From contig CM052356.1 of assembly GCA_028551475.1 (NCBI GenBank), positions 30,035,884-30,099,883 of the forward strand: a DNA stretch of 64,000 nucleotides, in the 5' to 3' direction. Below the pieces are notes generated by a model that was not told the origin of the DNA, did no database searches, and saw only the letters and a list, made by a program, of their open reading frames with translations. Positions within the stretch are counted from its first letter, which is position 1; each line of letters opens with the position of its first letter. This stretch comes from Casuarina equisetifolia (Eukaryota > Streptophyta > Magnoliopsida > Fagales > Casuarinaceae). A program made the translations under genes and the position numbers. Shown here one piece after another: positions 27,471 to 39,366 of this stretch.

Positions 27471-27541
27471 GGGGGGGGGGGGGGGAGGAACGGTCATATG
27501 CTAGTGATGGGGGGGGGGAGGAACGGTCATATGCTAGTGAT
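27471..27541. repeat. Poly-G tract with direct duplication
   Basis: A run of 15 G (27471-27485), the word aggaacggtcatatgctagt, then a second run of 10 G (27509-27518) and the same word again (27519-27540). A related word, catatgctagtgat, also occurs near 26217. The G-runs could form a quadruplex or could be an assembly artefact. Confidence 0.85.
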
Positions 27542-27579
27542 TAGTGTTAAAATCTAGAAAGTTTTTTCATGTAACTAAT

Positions 27580-27880
27580 AGCTAAAAGAAAATTATTCGA
27601 TACTTGTATGATATGGGACAATTCCTTTTCTTTCATTCATTTTGTTCCTTTTGTTATTTTGCTGAACACGAATTTGTCTATGGAGGCCTAGGAAACCAAA
27701 AACCTAGCTACCTTTGATACTACATACACTTTGGCTCAGCCGTGAGCTATGTTACCTTGAGATTACTTGGAAAAGGGAACCTGGAGATGGTGAAGAATAG
27801 GCTATGACTAGAGGCTGGAAATGGAGCCCTGACCATGGCGGTTTAGCAGTTATTCCTTCTTGGGACATTTTTTGGGTCTG
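27580..27880 (+). pseudogene. Decayed oxidosqualene cyclase exon 3-4 fossil
   Basis: About 27582-27612 matches the end of cyclase exon 3 (frame reads KIIRYLY-like after indels). About 27730-27879 matches exon 4: it aligns with the intact exon from 'tttggctcag' through 'gaccatgg' to 'ttttgggtc', but has frameshifts and several stops. Nothing matching the rest of the gene was found beside it. This is the most decayed of the three cyclase remnants, so probably the oldest duplicate. Confidence 0.8.
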
Positions 27881-28901
27881 ACCAACTAAAAGTATTATGT
27901 TTTGTTATCGTTATCTAGGTAATACTTAAAATTACAAGAACAGGTTCAAATCCAGAGAAGAATTAAAAAATAAAACCAGGGTGTCATTTTCTCTGTGGCA
28001 AGAAAACAATTATTGAAAATGAATTGTTTGATTTCTGCGTGTAAGATTAGACAATTGAATTGTCTAGGTTGAAAAATGTGTACTAGTTGACAAATGTATA
28101 CAATTGAATCGTATCTTACAATTATTGATGTTATTGTTATCCAAACCACCATCATCATCATCATTACTTTAATTTTTGGTATACCTGGAAATGACTAAAC
28201 TACAAATTGGTAAATGTCAACTTATTAGTATGACAAGAAAGAGCCGTCATGATAATATGACGCTTAAATGCGGGAACAAAGAAGTTAAGATAAGCCAACG
28301 AGTACATAACCCAATTAGTAAAGCCCAGCATGGCATTATAAATTCAACTGTCTAGTTACTCAAAACTTTTACTAATTTAAGAAAGTCGGACCACCGTTAG
28401 GATGACTCTTGGGGTCAATGTCATACAAGCTACAAAGGAAATGAAAAATTGCAAGATAAAGAAATAACGAATTACGACAAGCCGTGGACAGCTATGGAAT
28501 TGCACTATTTTTCGCACTTCAGTCGCAATTTATAGTCTCCAGCGCAAAGACTACGTGACGCATATGATTGTCGAAATGTTTAATCCTTCATGAAATGATC
28601 TGGGAATTGAAAAGGGAGGAAATCTATACTAGTATCTAGTAAGACCGTTTTATAATTTTTTTTTCGTTAAAATGTAAATTTACATTAATAAAAAGTAATA
28701 TACAAAAGCATAAAGGTATACTTCAGCATTACAAATTTCAACAACTATAAAAAAAATTGAGGATGGAACTTCTAAATCTCACTCAAAATGACATTTTCCT
28801 TTAAAAATTTTATATTTTAAAACAAAGAAATTCTTTCTCATACAGTTTTTGGGTTGCTTTTAAAACTCTAAATTATTGAGACGTTCCAAAGAATCAATAA
28901 C

Positions 28902-29109
<208 letters not shown>

Positions 29110-29207
29110 AAACATTTAATCACATGTCTGACTATACGGTAACGGCCAAATAAACCAACCCAATAACTTCTTTATCAAATCCAGCTTTACTTCATAATGA
29201 TATTCAG

Positions 29208-31250
29208 GTAATGGCATTATACATCACTGGAGATCTCGATGCTGTATTTTCACCAGAACACCAAAAAGAAATTATTCGATACTTGTATAATCATCAGGTA
29301 ATTTTATTTATCCTTCTCTTTTTTTATTTTCCAAATACAAATTGATGTATATAGGGGCCTAGAAAACTAAAAACTCAAGTAAATTTGAAACAATATGTAT
29401 TTGTTGGATAGAATGAAGATGGGGGTTGGGGCTTCCATGTAGAAGGTCATAGCACAATGTTTGGCTCAGCATTAAGCTACATTGCCTTGAGAATACTTGG
29501 AGAAGGACTTGAAGATGGTGAAGATAGGGCTATGGCGAGAGGCCGGAAATGGATACTTGACCATGGTGGTTTAGTGGCCATTCCTTCATGGGGAAAGTTT
29601 TGGGTCACGGTATGGCCACCAAAAACTATTATCTAATCTATCATGCTAACTCCCAAAAAAATAAGTTTAAAATTAATATCAAACTAAAATTGCATGTTAC
29701 AAACATTTTATGACATTGAAAACTTCATGTTGAAACAATAGATATCTCATGTCCAAATATAAGTATCAAATAGGCATAGCAAGCTTTGGATATTTACACC
29801 TCCATTATTGTTTTTTTATCAACTCTAAACTAGTTGCAACAACATTGGTTGACTCTTGTATACAAAGTTTATGCATTTGCAAGGGTCCATCTCACAGAAT
29901 GAGGGAATCATATTCAAGTTCAACTGCATATAATCTTTAACGCATTCGTTAACTTGTGATGTAAAGTATTGAGGTAAAGGAGCCAAATTGTATAGGTACT
30001 AGGTGTGTATGAATGGTCAGGCTGTAATCCGATGCCCCCAGAGTTCTGGCTTCTTCCAAAAATCTTTCCCATGCATCCAGGTTTTCCACTCATCTTTTTG
30101 TTGGAAAGCACATTTCTACTCACCTTGCAAGTTTTTGTGGAAAGCACAATGTCTGATATTTAAGGCATTCATTTTATGAAATGCAGGTAAAATGTTATGC
30201 TACTGTCGTTTGGTTTATATGCCGATGTCTTATCTATATGGGAAGAGATTTGTTGGTCAAATCACAGAACTAGTTCAATCACTAAGACAAGAGTTATATA
30301 ATAAGCCTTATTATCACATTAACTGGAACAAAGCCCGAAATACAGTTGCAAAGGTTAGAAAAATCTTTACCCTTTTGTTTACAATTTTTTTGATCAAAAA
30401 TCTCAATGTCACATCCTAGTCATTTGCAATCTTTAATGTGTCCCAAAAACTTTGTTCATGAAATACAATATTTTCTTATTAGCATAAGCAATTGTTAAGA
30501 TTCCTAGTGAAATTAATGCGTACATAAAGCTCATCCAAATTGCTACTTTAGGAGGATCTATACTATCCACATCCTCTAATACAAGATATGTTGTGGGGAT
30601 TTCTTCACCACATTGGGGAGAATCTATTAACGCATTGGCCCTTTACAATGTTACGAGAGAAGGCATTAAAAGTTGCGATTGATCATGTGCATTATGAGGA
30701 CCAGAACACCAGATACCTTTGCATCGGATGCGTAGAAAAGGTCAATATACAGCATTATATTACTGCAGTTAAAATTGAAAGGAACTAGTTTTATCCAATT
30801 TGTTGGTCATGAAATTTGTAGTTGAAATATAGGTTTTATGTTTGCTTGCCTGCTGGGCTGAAGATCCAAATGGAGAGGCATATAAGCTACATCTAGCTAG
30901 GATTCCAGACAATTATTGGGTTGCTGAAGATGGCTTAAAGATACAGGTAATACAAACACACCATGCCTCTTCTAGTTATTGGTCTTTTGTGTAGCAAGAT
31001 CAAATCAAAATTACCACATTAAGAAATATGTGTGCATGTCAATGTAGTTACAAATGCTAGAAGCATTTCCTTCAAAAGTCTATAATTGAAATATCATCAT
31101 TCATTTATAATACATTCTTTTGCTTGGAAATCTTATCAATTATAAGTTCAAAAATCCATCTTCATACTTTTAATGTGAAACAACACTTATCTTTAACACT
31201 AACATATGCTTTTTCATTTTATGCAGAGTTTTGACAGTCAGATGTGGGAC
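29208..31250 (+). pseudogene. Truncated oxidosqualene cyclase copy, exons 3 to 9
   Basis: Six consecutive exons are perfect in length, frame and splice sites: 29208-29297, 29412-29609, 29996-30080, 30187-30353, 30552-30740 and 30833-30946, corresponding to exons 3-8 of the intact gene. Exon 4 differs at only about 2 of 66 residues by eye, and MLCYCR is kept. Exon 9 starts normally at 31227 (SFDSQMWD), but after 31250 the sequence switches to DNA homologous to the 3' flank of the intact gene and a stop follows at once. Exons 1-2 were not found upstream and exons 10-18 are missing. The DCTAE region is therefore absent and no active cyclase can be made. The lack of other damage suggests recent origin. 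A truncated transcript is possible but unproven. Confidence 0.92.
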
Positions 31251-32290
31251 ATCTGACAAGTTGACAAGTTGACCAATTCCTTGTACATTATACATTTTTT
31301 TGCTACTAGAAAAGAATTTTATGTATGAGACATCAATAGAACCTTGAATTAAACCCATCAAAATCTAATGTCTGCCGCGTTAGCACTAGTCGCCCACTTG
31401 CCCCATCAGCACCACGTGGCAAAGCCACGTCAGCCTCCTCAGCACCTGTGGACAGCACCGTCACTACAAGCCCTAAGATGCACACAGCAGGCACACCTTC
31501 CAAAATGATATCATCTATGTTGAATTAAAATATTAATTAAAATATTTTAAAATTTTTAATCATTAGTGATTTAACACTAAATCCCATCTTAACATCCCGA
31601 CTTGGTGGTTGTTACAATTTACAGAAAAACATATTCAACCTCGAAAGGACGAAGTCATAAATGGAAACAGATATCTAGAAGAATGAAACTATTCCATACA
31701 TTGAAGTGTTTGATTAACTGTAAGTCATATTGAAAAGAATTTAGAACAAATTAATGGGACAATGCTAGTGCTCCACGTGAGCAATAGGAGAGAAGCATGG
31801 GATGTCCAGATTTTCCGAATTTCAGTGGTATTGTTAGCAATAGGAAGGCAATACCCTTCCATGGGTTGCATGGGTTGCTAGTTCAATGGTGATTTAATAG
31901 AGATTACAACAATAAGATTTGGGGTTCGACTGTGAGTTGTAATATTCAAAAAAAAAAAAAAATACCCTTCAATGGAAACCCAAGTGTTTTAGCTTTTTTA
32001 TTTTTAAAATCATTCAAGGAGCAGGGGTCAGGACAAAGTTAATTCAAAGCCGTAAAGGGGAGTTGCAAACGAGCATAGGAATTTGCTAATGCCCACGAAC
32101 CTCCCAGATTTACTAATATATCTACTTACGAAATTCTACCTTCAGCTAAGTCTAAGATCGACATCTACTAACTTGACACATCCTAGTGCAAGCTCAGGTA
32201 TATAATTACTTGTTTCATAGTTAGTCTTGATAAGCACTCAAAAAATTGTGTTTAGGTCCAGCCCAGCTTTGGTGTTGGCCTTTATTAAAG
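31250..32290. repeat. Duplicated cyclase 3' flank
   Basis: Ordered words shared with the flank of the intact gene include gacaagttgac (31256; 22387), aacact-aatcccatc (31573; 22543), tctaag then catctacta (32150; 22985), gcaagctcagg versus gtaagctcagg, and attaaagaaga. It includes a GC-rich stretch at about 31370-31500 that is absent from the 22 kb copy and looks inserted. No gene. Confidence 0.65.
31865..31960 (+). mobile_element. tRNA-derived SINE with poly(A) tail
   Basis: It has an A-box-like segment (ctagttcaatggtg), a B box (ggggttcgactgt) and a terminal run of 14 or so A. It is flanked by a 15-bp near-perfect direct repeat, aataccctt(cc/ca)atgg type, at 31850-31864 and 31961-31975 (one mismatch), as expected for a target-site duplication. 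It inserted into the duplicated cyclase 3' flank, so it is younger than that duplication or specific to this copy. Confidence 0.7.
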
Positions 32291-32298
32291 AAGATATT

Positions 32299-32549
32299 AT
32301 CAATTTACAAATGGAAGATGGTGGCTTCCCTCAATAGGTAATTCATGTTTCTCTAAAATCCAATTAGTCAATTTTAGTTTCTCGAAACTATATTTTAATC
32401 AAGATTTAACAATTAGTAGCTAATGATAATAGGAGATTATTTGAGTATTTATGCAAAACTGCACCTTAAATTATTCAGCGTATAGAAACATTTTTCCCAC
32501 ATGGGGTCTTGGGAACTATGAAGTCAAGTTCTATCTACCTAGTGCTTAA
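32299..32549 (+). pseudogene. Oxidosqualene cyclase exon 17-18 remnant
   Basis: 32299-32337 matches the end of exon 17 (frame INLQMEDGGFPQ, then a stop where the last Gln codon should be), followed by the donor-like gtaattcat. 32433-32549 matches the final exon ([14 protein letters not shown] is readable), with an in-frame TGA near its start and a changed end. Downstream sequence to about 33060 resembles the 3' flank of the intact gene. The left junction falls inside exon 17. It could be the tail of a separate tandem copy. Confidence 0.85.
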
Positions 32550-33910
32550 ATGCATGAGCAAAAGTTTGCACATTGAACTCCATAATTAAAAGTTAACTTC
32601 TAAGAAAAAGGGGGTTATACTAAATGAATAATATAAACTATCTTATAAATAAAAAAAAATGTTGAAAATGCTTACCAAATAGATGTGGAAAGTTCTCTAT
32701 TAAAACAAAGAAGTATAAATTATGTGATAACTAATTTAGTGTGAGACAATCAATCTTTACCTTTCACTTGTATAGGCATCTCTAGATAACTTACTAAATC
32801 TAAAAGTATAATACAATATCAAGCAAAATAGTCTTTTTAGTTTTTCTAAGTTTAAAGTGTTGGACAATGTTATCCGATCAACTTGAAATAAAGCAACTAA
32901 AGCATTATTATTTTGACTATCCATGATTAAATCTCTAACATTGTTAATTTGAATATCCCATGATCAAATCTCCAATGATATTATTTTGGATATCCCATGA
33001 TTAGATCTCCATTCTAGATTAATGCAATATATAATCTCCAAGTTTGGTGAGCTGACTAATTCTTTAAATATAATCTACATGGTTTACACCATAGCAAGCT
33101 ATATTAAAAACTTTGGATATTGTATTGCGCAACAAGCTACACATTGGAAAGATGAAAACATTGACACAAAATGAATAAGTGTGAAGTCTTCTTTTGTTGA
33201 TCATTTGCTAATTCAATAGTAAGTAGTCAGTTAGCAAGACTTAAACCCTTAGCTTAAGTTTGGGTGCAATAATATATTTTTTTTTTTAAAAAAAAGAAGT
33301 CTTCCCCCCAAGTAATTTTGAAAAGCAAAATAGAAAAATGGAACTCCTTTGTTGGATTACTTGTTCAAATTTGTACAGGTGTTAAGTGACATTTGACTTT
33401 CCTTTTTATTTATTCTTATTCAGTTATGTAATTAAATGTACTTTTACCTATAAAAAGTTCACATCTTAACTAAAGAAGCTCTTAGAAGTAGTCAAAATAT
33501 TTTTCTGCATCTGGGCATCAGCTAAAGACTATAATGAATGATCATTCACGGCGTTTTATAATGAATGGGGCAAAGATAAGAAAGGCATCCTCAAAAGAAC
33601 CAACAGCAGGATGCTTAAGGGAGGCCAACTGTTTCAGCAAGCTCCTGTTACATAAACCTGATAATATCCTCTATGACTATGAGGTGTACATAACAGATCT
33701 ACCATTAGCCAATTTAATAGAGTTATGAGAAGATGAAAAGATAAAAATAAAGAACAATGGAATTGCAAGGGTAGTTTCATAAGTAAGATCATCTCACCAG
33801 GTCTACAAAACAGACTTTTCTAAACAACCATCACGAACTATCAGCACCATATACTTTTTTCCTTCCGAAAGGAAAGAAAAACACAAAAGAACTTCTCAAA
33901 AGTGTACAAT
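32550..33910. other. Spacer between cyclase remnant and PFD1
   Basis: The first 500 bp resemble the 3' flank of the intact cyclase gene (for example atgcttaccaaata and gagctgactaattctt). The part nearest 33910 should include the 3' untranslated region and polyadenylation site of PFD1 on the minus strand. No gene is recognised. Confidence 0.55.
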
Positions 33911-36900
33911 TTACATTACAGTCATGGACATTATCTGACGAGCAAGGCCTGGATCTTGCTCCAGCAGCTCTCTAAAGTTGTTCTCCACCTCTGCCATCTG
34001 CTTTTCTAAATATTCCTTTGATGACTGGAGCCCAGGGACAGAAAAATTTCAAAAGAAGATTAGTATGTTGCCTTTCAAAGAGGACTATAAGTCAAGGAAC
34101 TTAATTGCCATGGCAGGAAATAATCTACATAATGCTAAAATTTTAAAAAAAAAAAAATCAACATGTAGCATTTTCCTGCAAATTTTGTAGCTATAAACTC
34201 TTCTCCTTAAACAAAATAATGTTGTAACTGATCCATAAACTTCAAGGCAACAATTCCATAACTCTTTTGTTAGTGCCTACTTGATAGTGAATAACGTAAG
34301 ATTGCTTAAGTACATTAGTAACTAAGGTAGTACCATCTCTGACTCTTCCAGAAAAACTGAACAGGATAAAACTAGATCTTGCATGTGAAAATAAAATTAG
34401 AGGTTTCAATTTTATAAACATGGAGAATAAAAGATCTATTAAGCAATTTACTCAAACTGAGGTTGAAATACAGAAAAATTAACATTATACAATGAATGAA
34501 ACGGGCATGATGTATAATCATGATCCTTCAATCCAAACTTGGCACTAAAAGCAAATGGCTTGACTGAAAAACTAACGCTTCCAGCTGATCAGCATAAAGA
34601 AGAAATTAGCAATAATAAATCTAGGGTTCATTATTTATTTCTTCCTTCTTTTTCGGGGATACAATAATTTACAAAGATAAAAGAGGTAAGATGGTGAATC
34701 ACTAAATTATTTCACCAGTAATTGCTCTACGAAAGGTCTTAGGATAATTATAAACTGGCCAAAAGAAAACCAAAGAAGAAAAAATACACAAAGAAAGAAA
34801 AGGGGGGAAGTGTAGCAGATGGAAGAGATTCTGCACGGGGAGAATGAAAGAATAATGCACCTGCAGTGAGGTAATTGCCGCTTCACTATCCTTCAGCTTT
34901 TGTTCCTGTTCATTCACCAAGATTGACTTGGGTTCTAACACAAACCTGACCAACATCGAAGAAGAGGGAGATTCAGTAGAGTACTTCACAATGTTAGAGG
35001 AACAAGACTGTTCGATAAACCAGAAAAGTGAAAAGGATCAAATGTCAGGTTGTGCTGACTGATCAAACCAACTACAGATATTTAACTAAAATGTAAAATA
35101 CGATATAAAGATATCTAATCCAATTAGATAACTATAAACCATAAAGATGACATATTCTAAGCTTTGCTTCATGTGCTGTTTACAATCCATGCATGAACCC
35201 AAAACGGCACTCACTTTCAGTAAAAAGGAACCATCTAATTTGTCTATTAACTTTGTACTCTCACCTGACCTCAATCTACTAATGTTCAATTTTGAACAAA
35301 AACTCACCGTGGGGTGACAAAGGGGGCAAAACCATATCAATCTTCACGAGGCACTACCTATGTTAGTTCTTCCCTTAATAGAATCAACATGCAATTTTGA
35401 TAAATACCATACACAAATGTGCTGATTGTTAATGGCATACACAAATATGGCCCATACTCCTGTATCGACAGCCAAAGGTCTCCAAATGTAAAAAAGTATT
35501 TGATTATTAAATACCACAACTAACAGAAGGCAATAAAAGGGAATTCCAATGCCCTATTACTTTCACAATGCATTCTTTTATTTTTATTTTTGTTTTTGTT
35601 GTGTGTCTGTGTGTTTGGGAGGGGGAGGGGCTAGAACTGAATCCGGCTAAGGCATGATGGGACCCCAGCACAGGTCAGGGGCTGGACCATGATTGACAAT
35701 AGCCCAATCTGGTTTGTTGACTAAATTAATAGATGGGCATCAATAGGTCGCAGTGGCCAGCAGTTCATCCACTCTCTCCAGTCCAAAATTAAATCCGTTG
35801 TCTGTCATCTACAATCTCGCAGTCCATAAATCAAGACTCCGAAACTTTTCAAATGCTCAAATAGATAACGCAAGACTCACGTTCTGCCTGTGAAACAAAA
35901 ACGAAAAAAATGTTACATTAGGAGTAGGTTGCCGAAACCAACAGTCATAGAAACAAATTGACAAGTATTATTCTTATGTTAGAATATTATTTAATATTTT
36001 TATATAACTGATGGTTCTAAGATAGATTCAAAATAGAGGTTTAAACCTTACTTCCATAATTCACCTTCTACTTTAATTAAATATTCCATGTGATGAATTT
36101 CACTTCTTAAGCAGAAATTTGAATTCACATATTTAAGTATAAGAACATTAACTAATGATGAAAATAAGTGCTAGAATATTAACTAAATTATTAAACTCAT
36201 CTACTTCCTATCTATTTAAACTTTTGAGGCAGCTGATAATTTTAACATATTAATCATCCATCAAGAAAAAAATCAGACAGCCTCTTTACAGAACTCCAGA
36301 TAGACAACGAATCAGTTCTAATTGTAAAGAGAAGATTAATCAATATAGTGCTTGGGGCATTTTAACCTATTATGTACTTATACAAAACTAGCATGAGCAT
36401 TATATGCCAACATGAGATTATGCCTTTCTTTAAATACCTATAGATTTGTAGGTATTGGTATCATCAGATAGTTGCCGCAGCTCCTCTAAGGTTAGAAAAG
36501 CACGTTTTTTTTCTCCCTCCTTGTTTCGCATCTGGTTCTGCACCTGAAAGAACATGATAACTAACTTCTTGTCAAAGTTCTTGAATTAATAACAGAATAA
36601 TTAAGAGAATGCATAGAGGGCAGCACTAGAAAAAGAGTATACAAAAGAAAACCGAAGAAAACAAACAAGAACTCAGCTCTAGATTTACAAAAGATCCGAA
36701 ATCTCCTCAACAGAAACTAAAGAGAAGCATTTAGTTGTCATTATTCTATCAACAAGCAATCAAAAAAATTATAACTTCAACCTAATCACTTAAAGCTTAC
36801 TGCTACCAGACATATTCACAACATTCTCTTCCATCAAATCCACAATCAACCTATGCACAAACTACAAAGATGGGATAAAAAAATACAAGTGACCATACTC

Positions 36901-39366
36901 TTCTTGCCACATGGCAGATACAATAAGATGATCCAGTCACATGCCTGATTTACACAAACAGTGCTGGTTGAGTAAGATCTTCTTTCACCATTCTGAGAAT
37001 TTCTATCTTGACGATTGTAAGCCACACTAATGTTAACCAACTACTTTTGCCATAACATTGGCCTGCCGAAAATTCCTATCAGGAAAAAATCTTCTTATCC
37101 CAAACCCCCACACCCACACCCCGCCCCCCTCTGTCCTTTTAATAAGGTAACAACTGCTGAAAAACGTATAAGGACAAAGCCCCCGTACGTAAATAAAAAA
37201 CACCAAAGAAGACTAAGAAACGCCTAATATCTAACACCTAAAAACTCAGTTAGGCAAGCAATAAAGCAAGCAACAATTACAGCTACTTAATTGAAAAGTC
37301 AATCTTATAATTACTTCAAACCCATCCCAAAATCTTTAGAATTCTCTCCAAAGTCACAACATGAAGCACAATGGTACCATCCTCCATACAATAGTACCTA
37401 CGTCCTATCGAGATCTCTTATCCCCACAAGCCACAATTTTAACTATTATATTTGATATAGACTGCACAACCCCAAGAAGAGAAAAACAGAAGGAGGAAGT
37501 CTTCTCCCTAGCCACCACCAAGTAAAGAAGCTTAGATGAAGCTAATCTTATCTATTATTACAGGAGATGCCACCTCTCAAGCTGATAAACTAAAAAAGAA
37601 GGAAATAAGAACAAATTACAGCAAAACAAAAGAGGTCATAGTTTGGAACTTATCTGGTGTCGCAAGAAGATTTCACTTCACAAGCCACTGGAAAAATAAT
37701 AAAAAGTTCACCCATAACAGACAAGACCATAACAAAGAAAGAGTAACATCGAAGAGGAACTATAAAGGTTAATTTAATAGTGTTCGAAGACCCAGGAAAG
37801 TTCAACCCCAAAAGTGAGTGTATCGGATTAAAAGGGATACTGATAATTACTTATAAGAGGCTACTGATAAAGCCCTAGTAACCCTAATATCTCCAACCTT
37901 CATGACACATGTTACAAACTGACCCTACATATCCAAGCTCATTATAAGTCACACTGATCACAGAGTTAGTAATTTCCAACCAGTAATAAAATAGTTCAAA
38001 TGAATTTGAATTTTCCTAAATATTAGAATTCACATTGTAGTAGTTGCAAAAGTTTTTTAGTCTTCTCTTTTTTCTTTTGACAAAAAAAAAATGTTAATTT
38101 AGGACATAAAAAACCCACAACCAAAACAGCTTCCAGATACTTAATTTATCTCTTCACAGTCCCACAGATGCAACAACTGAGACTGCAGATTGCAAATATA
38201 CATAATTTATGTTGATTACTGAACATATGAAAAGCTTTACATGGCTAAACTGCAGGAGGTAAATCTCAGGGAGATGGAAACTAAGGCTTGGATTAAGTGG
38301 CTAGTGAGAAGCACATAGCTGAGCCCGGCAAATCAAGGTAAAGGAGAAAAAACTACTGCAGAGCAAGAATAGACCCATCAAGGCACTCAAATGGTAGAGT
38401 TTTCTCTTAACCTACAGTTCTTCAAGAGGAGCATAAGCCTTCTTAAAATGGCCTGTTTGGGAAATTTCTGATCTTACTTCTTCAATTGCACGCCAACAAG
38501 TACTTATTTTGACAGCATCTCAATTAAAGGATCCTAAGCCCTCAAGATTGACACTGTAAAGCATAACTCACATATGCAAGTAAGACTCACCATCCAATTG
38601 CCCAAAAAGAAAGACCAGTATAATGTTTTTTAATCAAGAAATTTAAAGGCCTTAGAATGCCAATTTAACTTACCAGTCCAAAAAACGAAAAGGCAAGAGG
38701 GAGAGGGAGAGATACATTAATCATGAAAGAATATTTTCCATGTTTCTCATTCCAAGACAGCCAAAAAGTAATGATATCTCTGTTTCATCTCTCTGCTGAA
38801 ACAAGGGTGCTATCCAGAATGCTAATCAAGCAATGAACAGGAGTGTCCTCAATCTAAGAGCCATAACCATATCAATAAGCCATGCTTAAGTGAAGAAAGA
38901 GTAGAAATTGCTCCAAAAAAATCATTAAGTGAAGAAAAGCAGAGCTGCACAAGTTCTTGCGGGCCTGAAGTTTCATTTCCTTGCTTATGATTACAATAAG
39001 CCATGCTTTACAATTGCAGCTCAACTACGAATGCCAAACAACTGAAAAACTAAACAACAAGCACATGATGAATCTATAGCATAATGAATGACAAAGTTCA
39101 ACTATATCAAGCCAGAAAATATTAGCAGAATACGACTTAAAACGAAAGAACCAAACTTTGCGTAGCATTTGAATCTAATTATACATCAGTAGCAAACTGA
39201 CCTGCTTCAGCTTTCCAGTGATCTCAATCATCCGACCTTGAATCTCGAGAAAAGCCTACGATCCGCACAAAATCATTAGAAATTCATTCAAAGTATAACA
39301 CTAGGGAAAATCAAAACGAAAAAGCAAGTTACAGAAACTTACGGCTTTGTTCGCTTCGTCGGCCAT
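33911..39366 (-). CDS. PFD1: Prefoldin subunit 1
   Basis: A beta-type subunit of the hexameric prefoldin co-chaperone, which hands unfolded tubulin and actin to the CCT chaperonin in the cytosol. Six coding exons on the minus strand: 39343-39366, 39202-39255, 36438-36543, 35881-35887, 34861-34945 and 33911-34024. They give 129 residues, the family's normal size. It starts MADEANKAAFLEIQGRM; coiled-coil helices flank the central hairpin (KKRAFLTLEEL ... GRTFVLEPK); it ends RQIMSMTVM. Exon 4 is a 7-nt microexon (gcagaac) with clean AG and GT sites. Without it the frame breaks; with it the conserved IGRTFVLEP is restored. The gene is divergent from the kinase gene, with 1.76 kb between start codons. 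Introns are large and contain no recognised gene. Confidence 0.93.
35881..35887 (-). other. PFD1: 7-nt microexon of PFD1
   Basis: On the minus strand the seven bases gcagaac are preceded by gtttcacag and followed by gtgagt, both strong splice sites. The upstream exon ends in phase 1 (ATA G) and the downstream exon begins in phase 2 (G TTT). The microexon supplies GC AGA AC and gives I-G-R-T-F, the conserved sequence of plant prefoldin 1. This agreement of frame, splice sites and protein makes chance unlikely. Confidence 0.88.

Larger units (their letters stand above)
21583..27579. other. 3' flank of cyclase and repeat-rich spacer
   Basis: Holds the 3' untranslated region and flank of the cyclase gene. 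Parts of this flank (21590-21780, 22380-22600, 22940-23160) recur downstream of the two cyclase remnants at 31250-32290 and 32550-33060. The rest is AT-rich, with TA (22287-22310) and CT (about 23170-23202) microsatellites, a Ty1-copia fossil and a 95-bp tandem duplication. No intact gene is seen. Confidence 0.6.

Noticed and set aside
29208..31250. A second functional cyclase gene
   Set aside because: Exons 1-2 and 10-18 are absent and exon 9 is cut and followed by a stop, despite six perfect exons.
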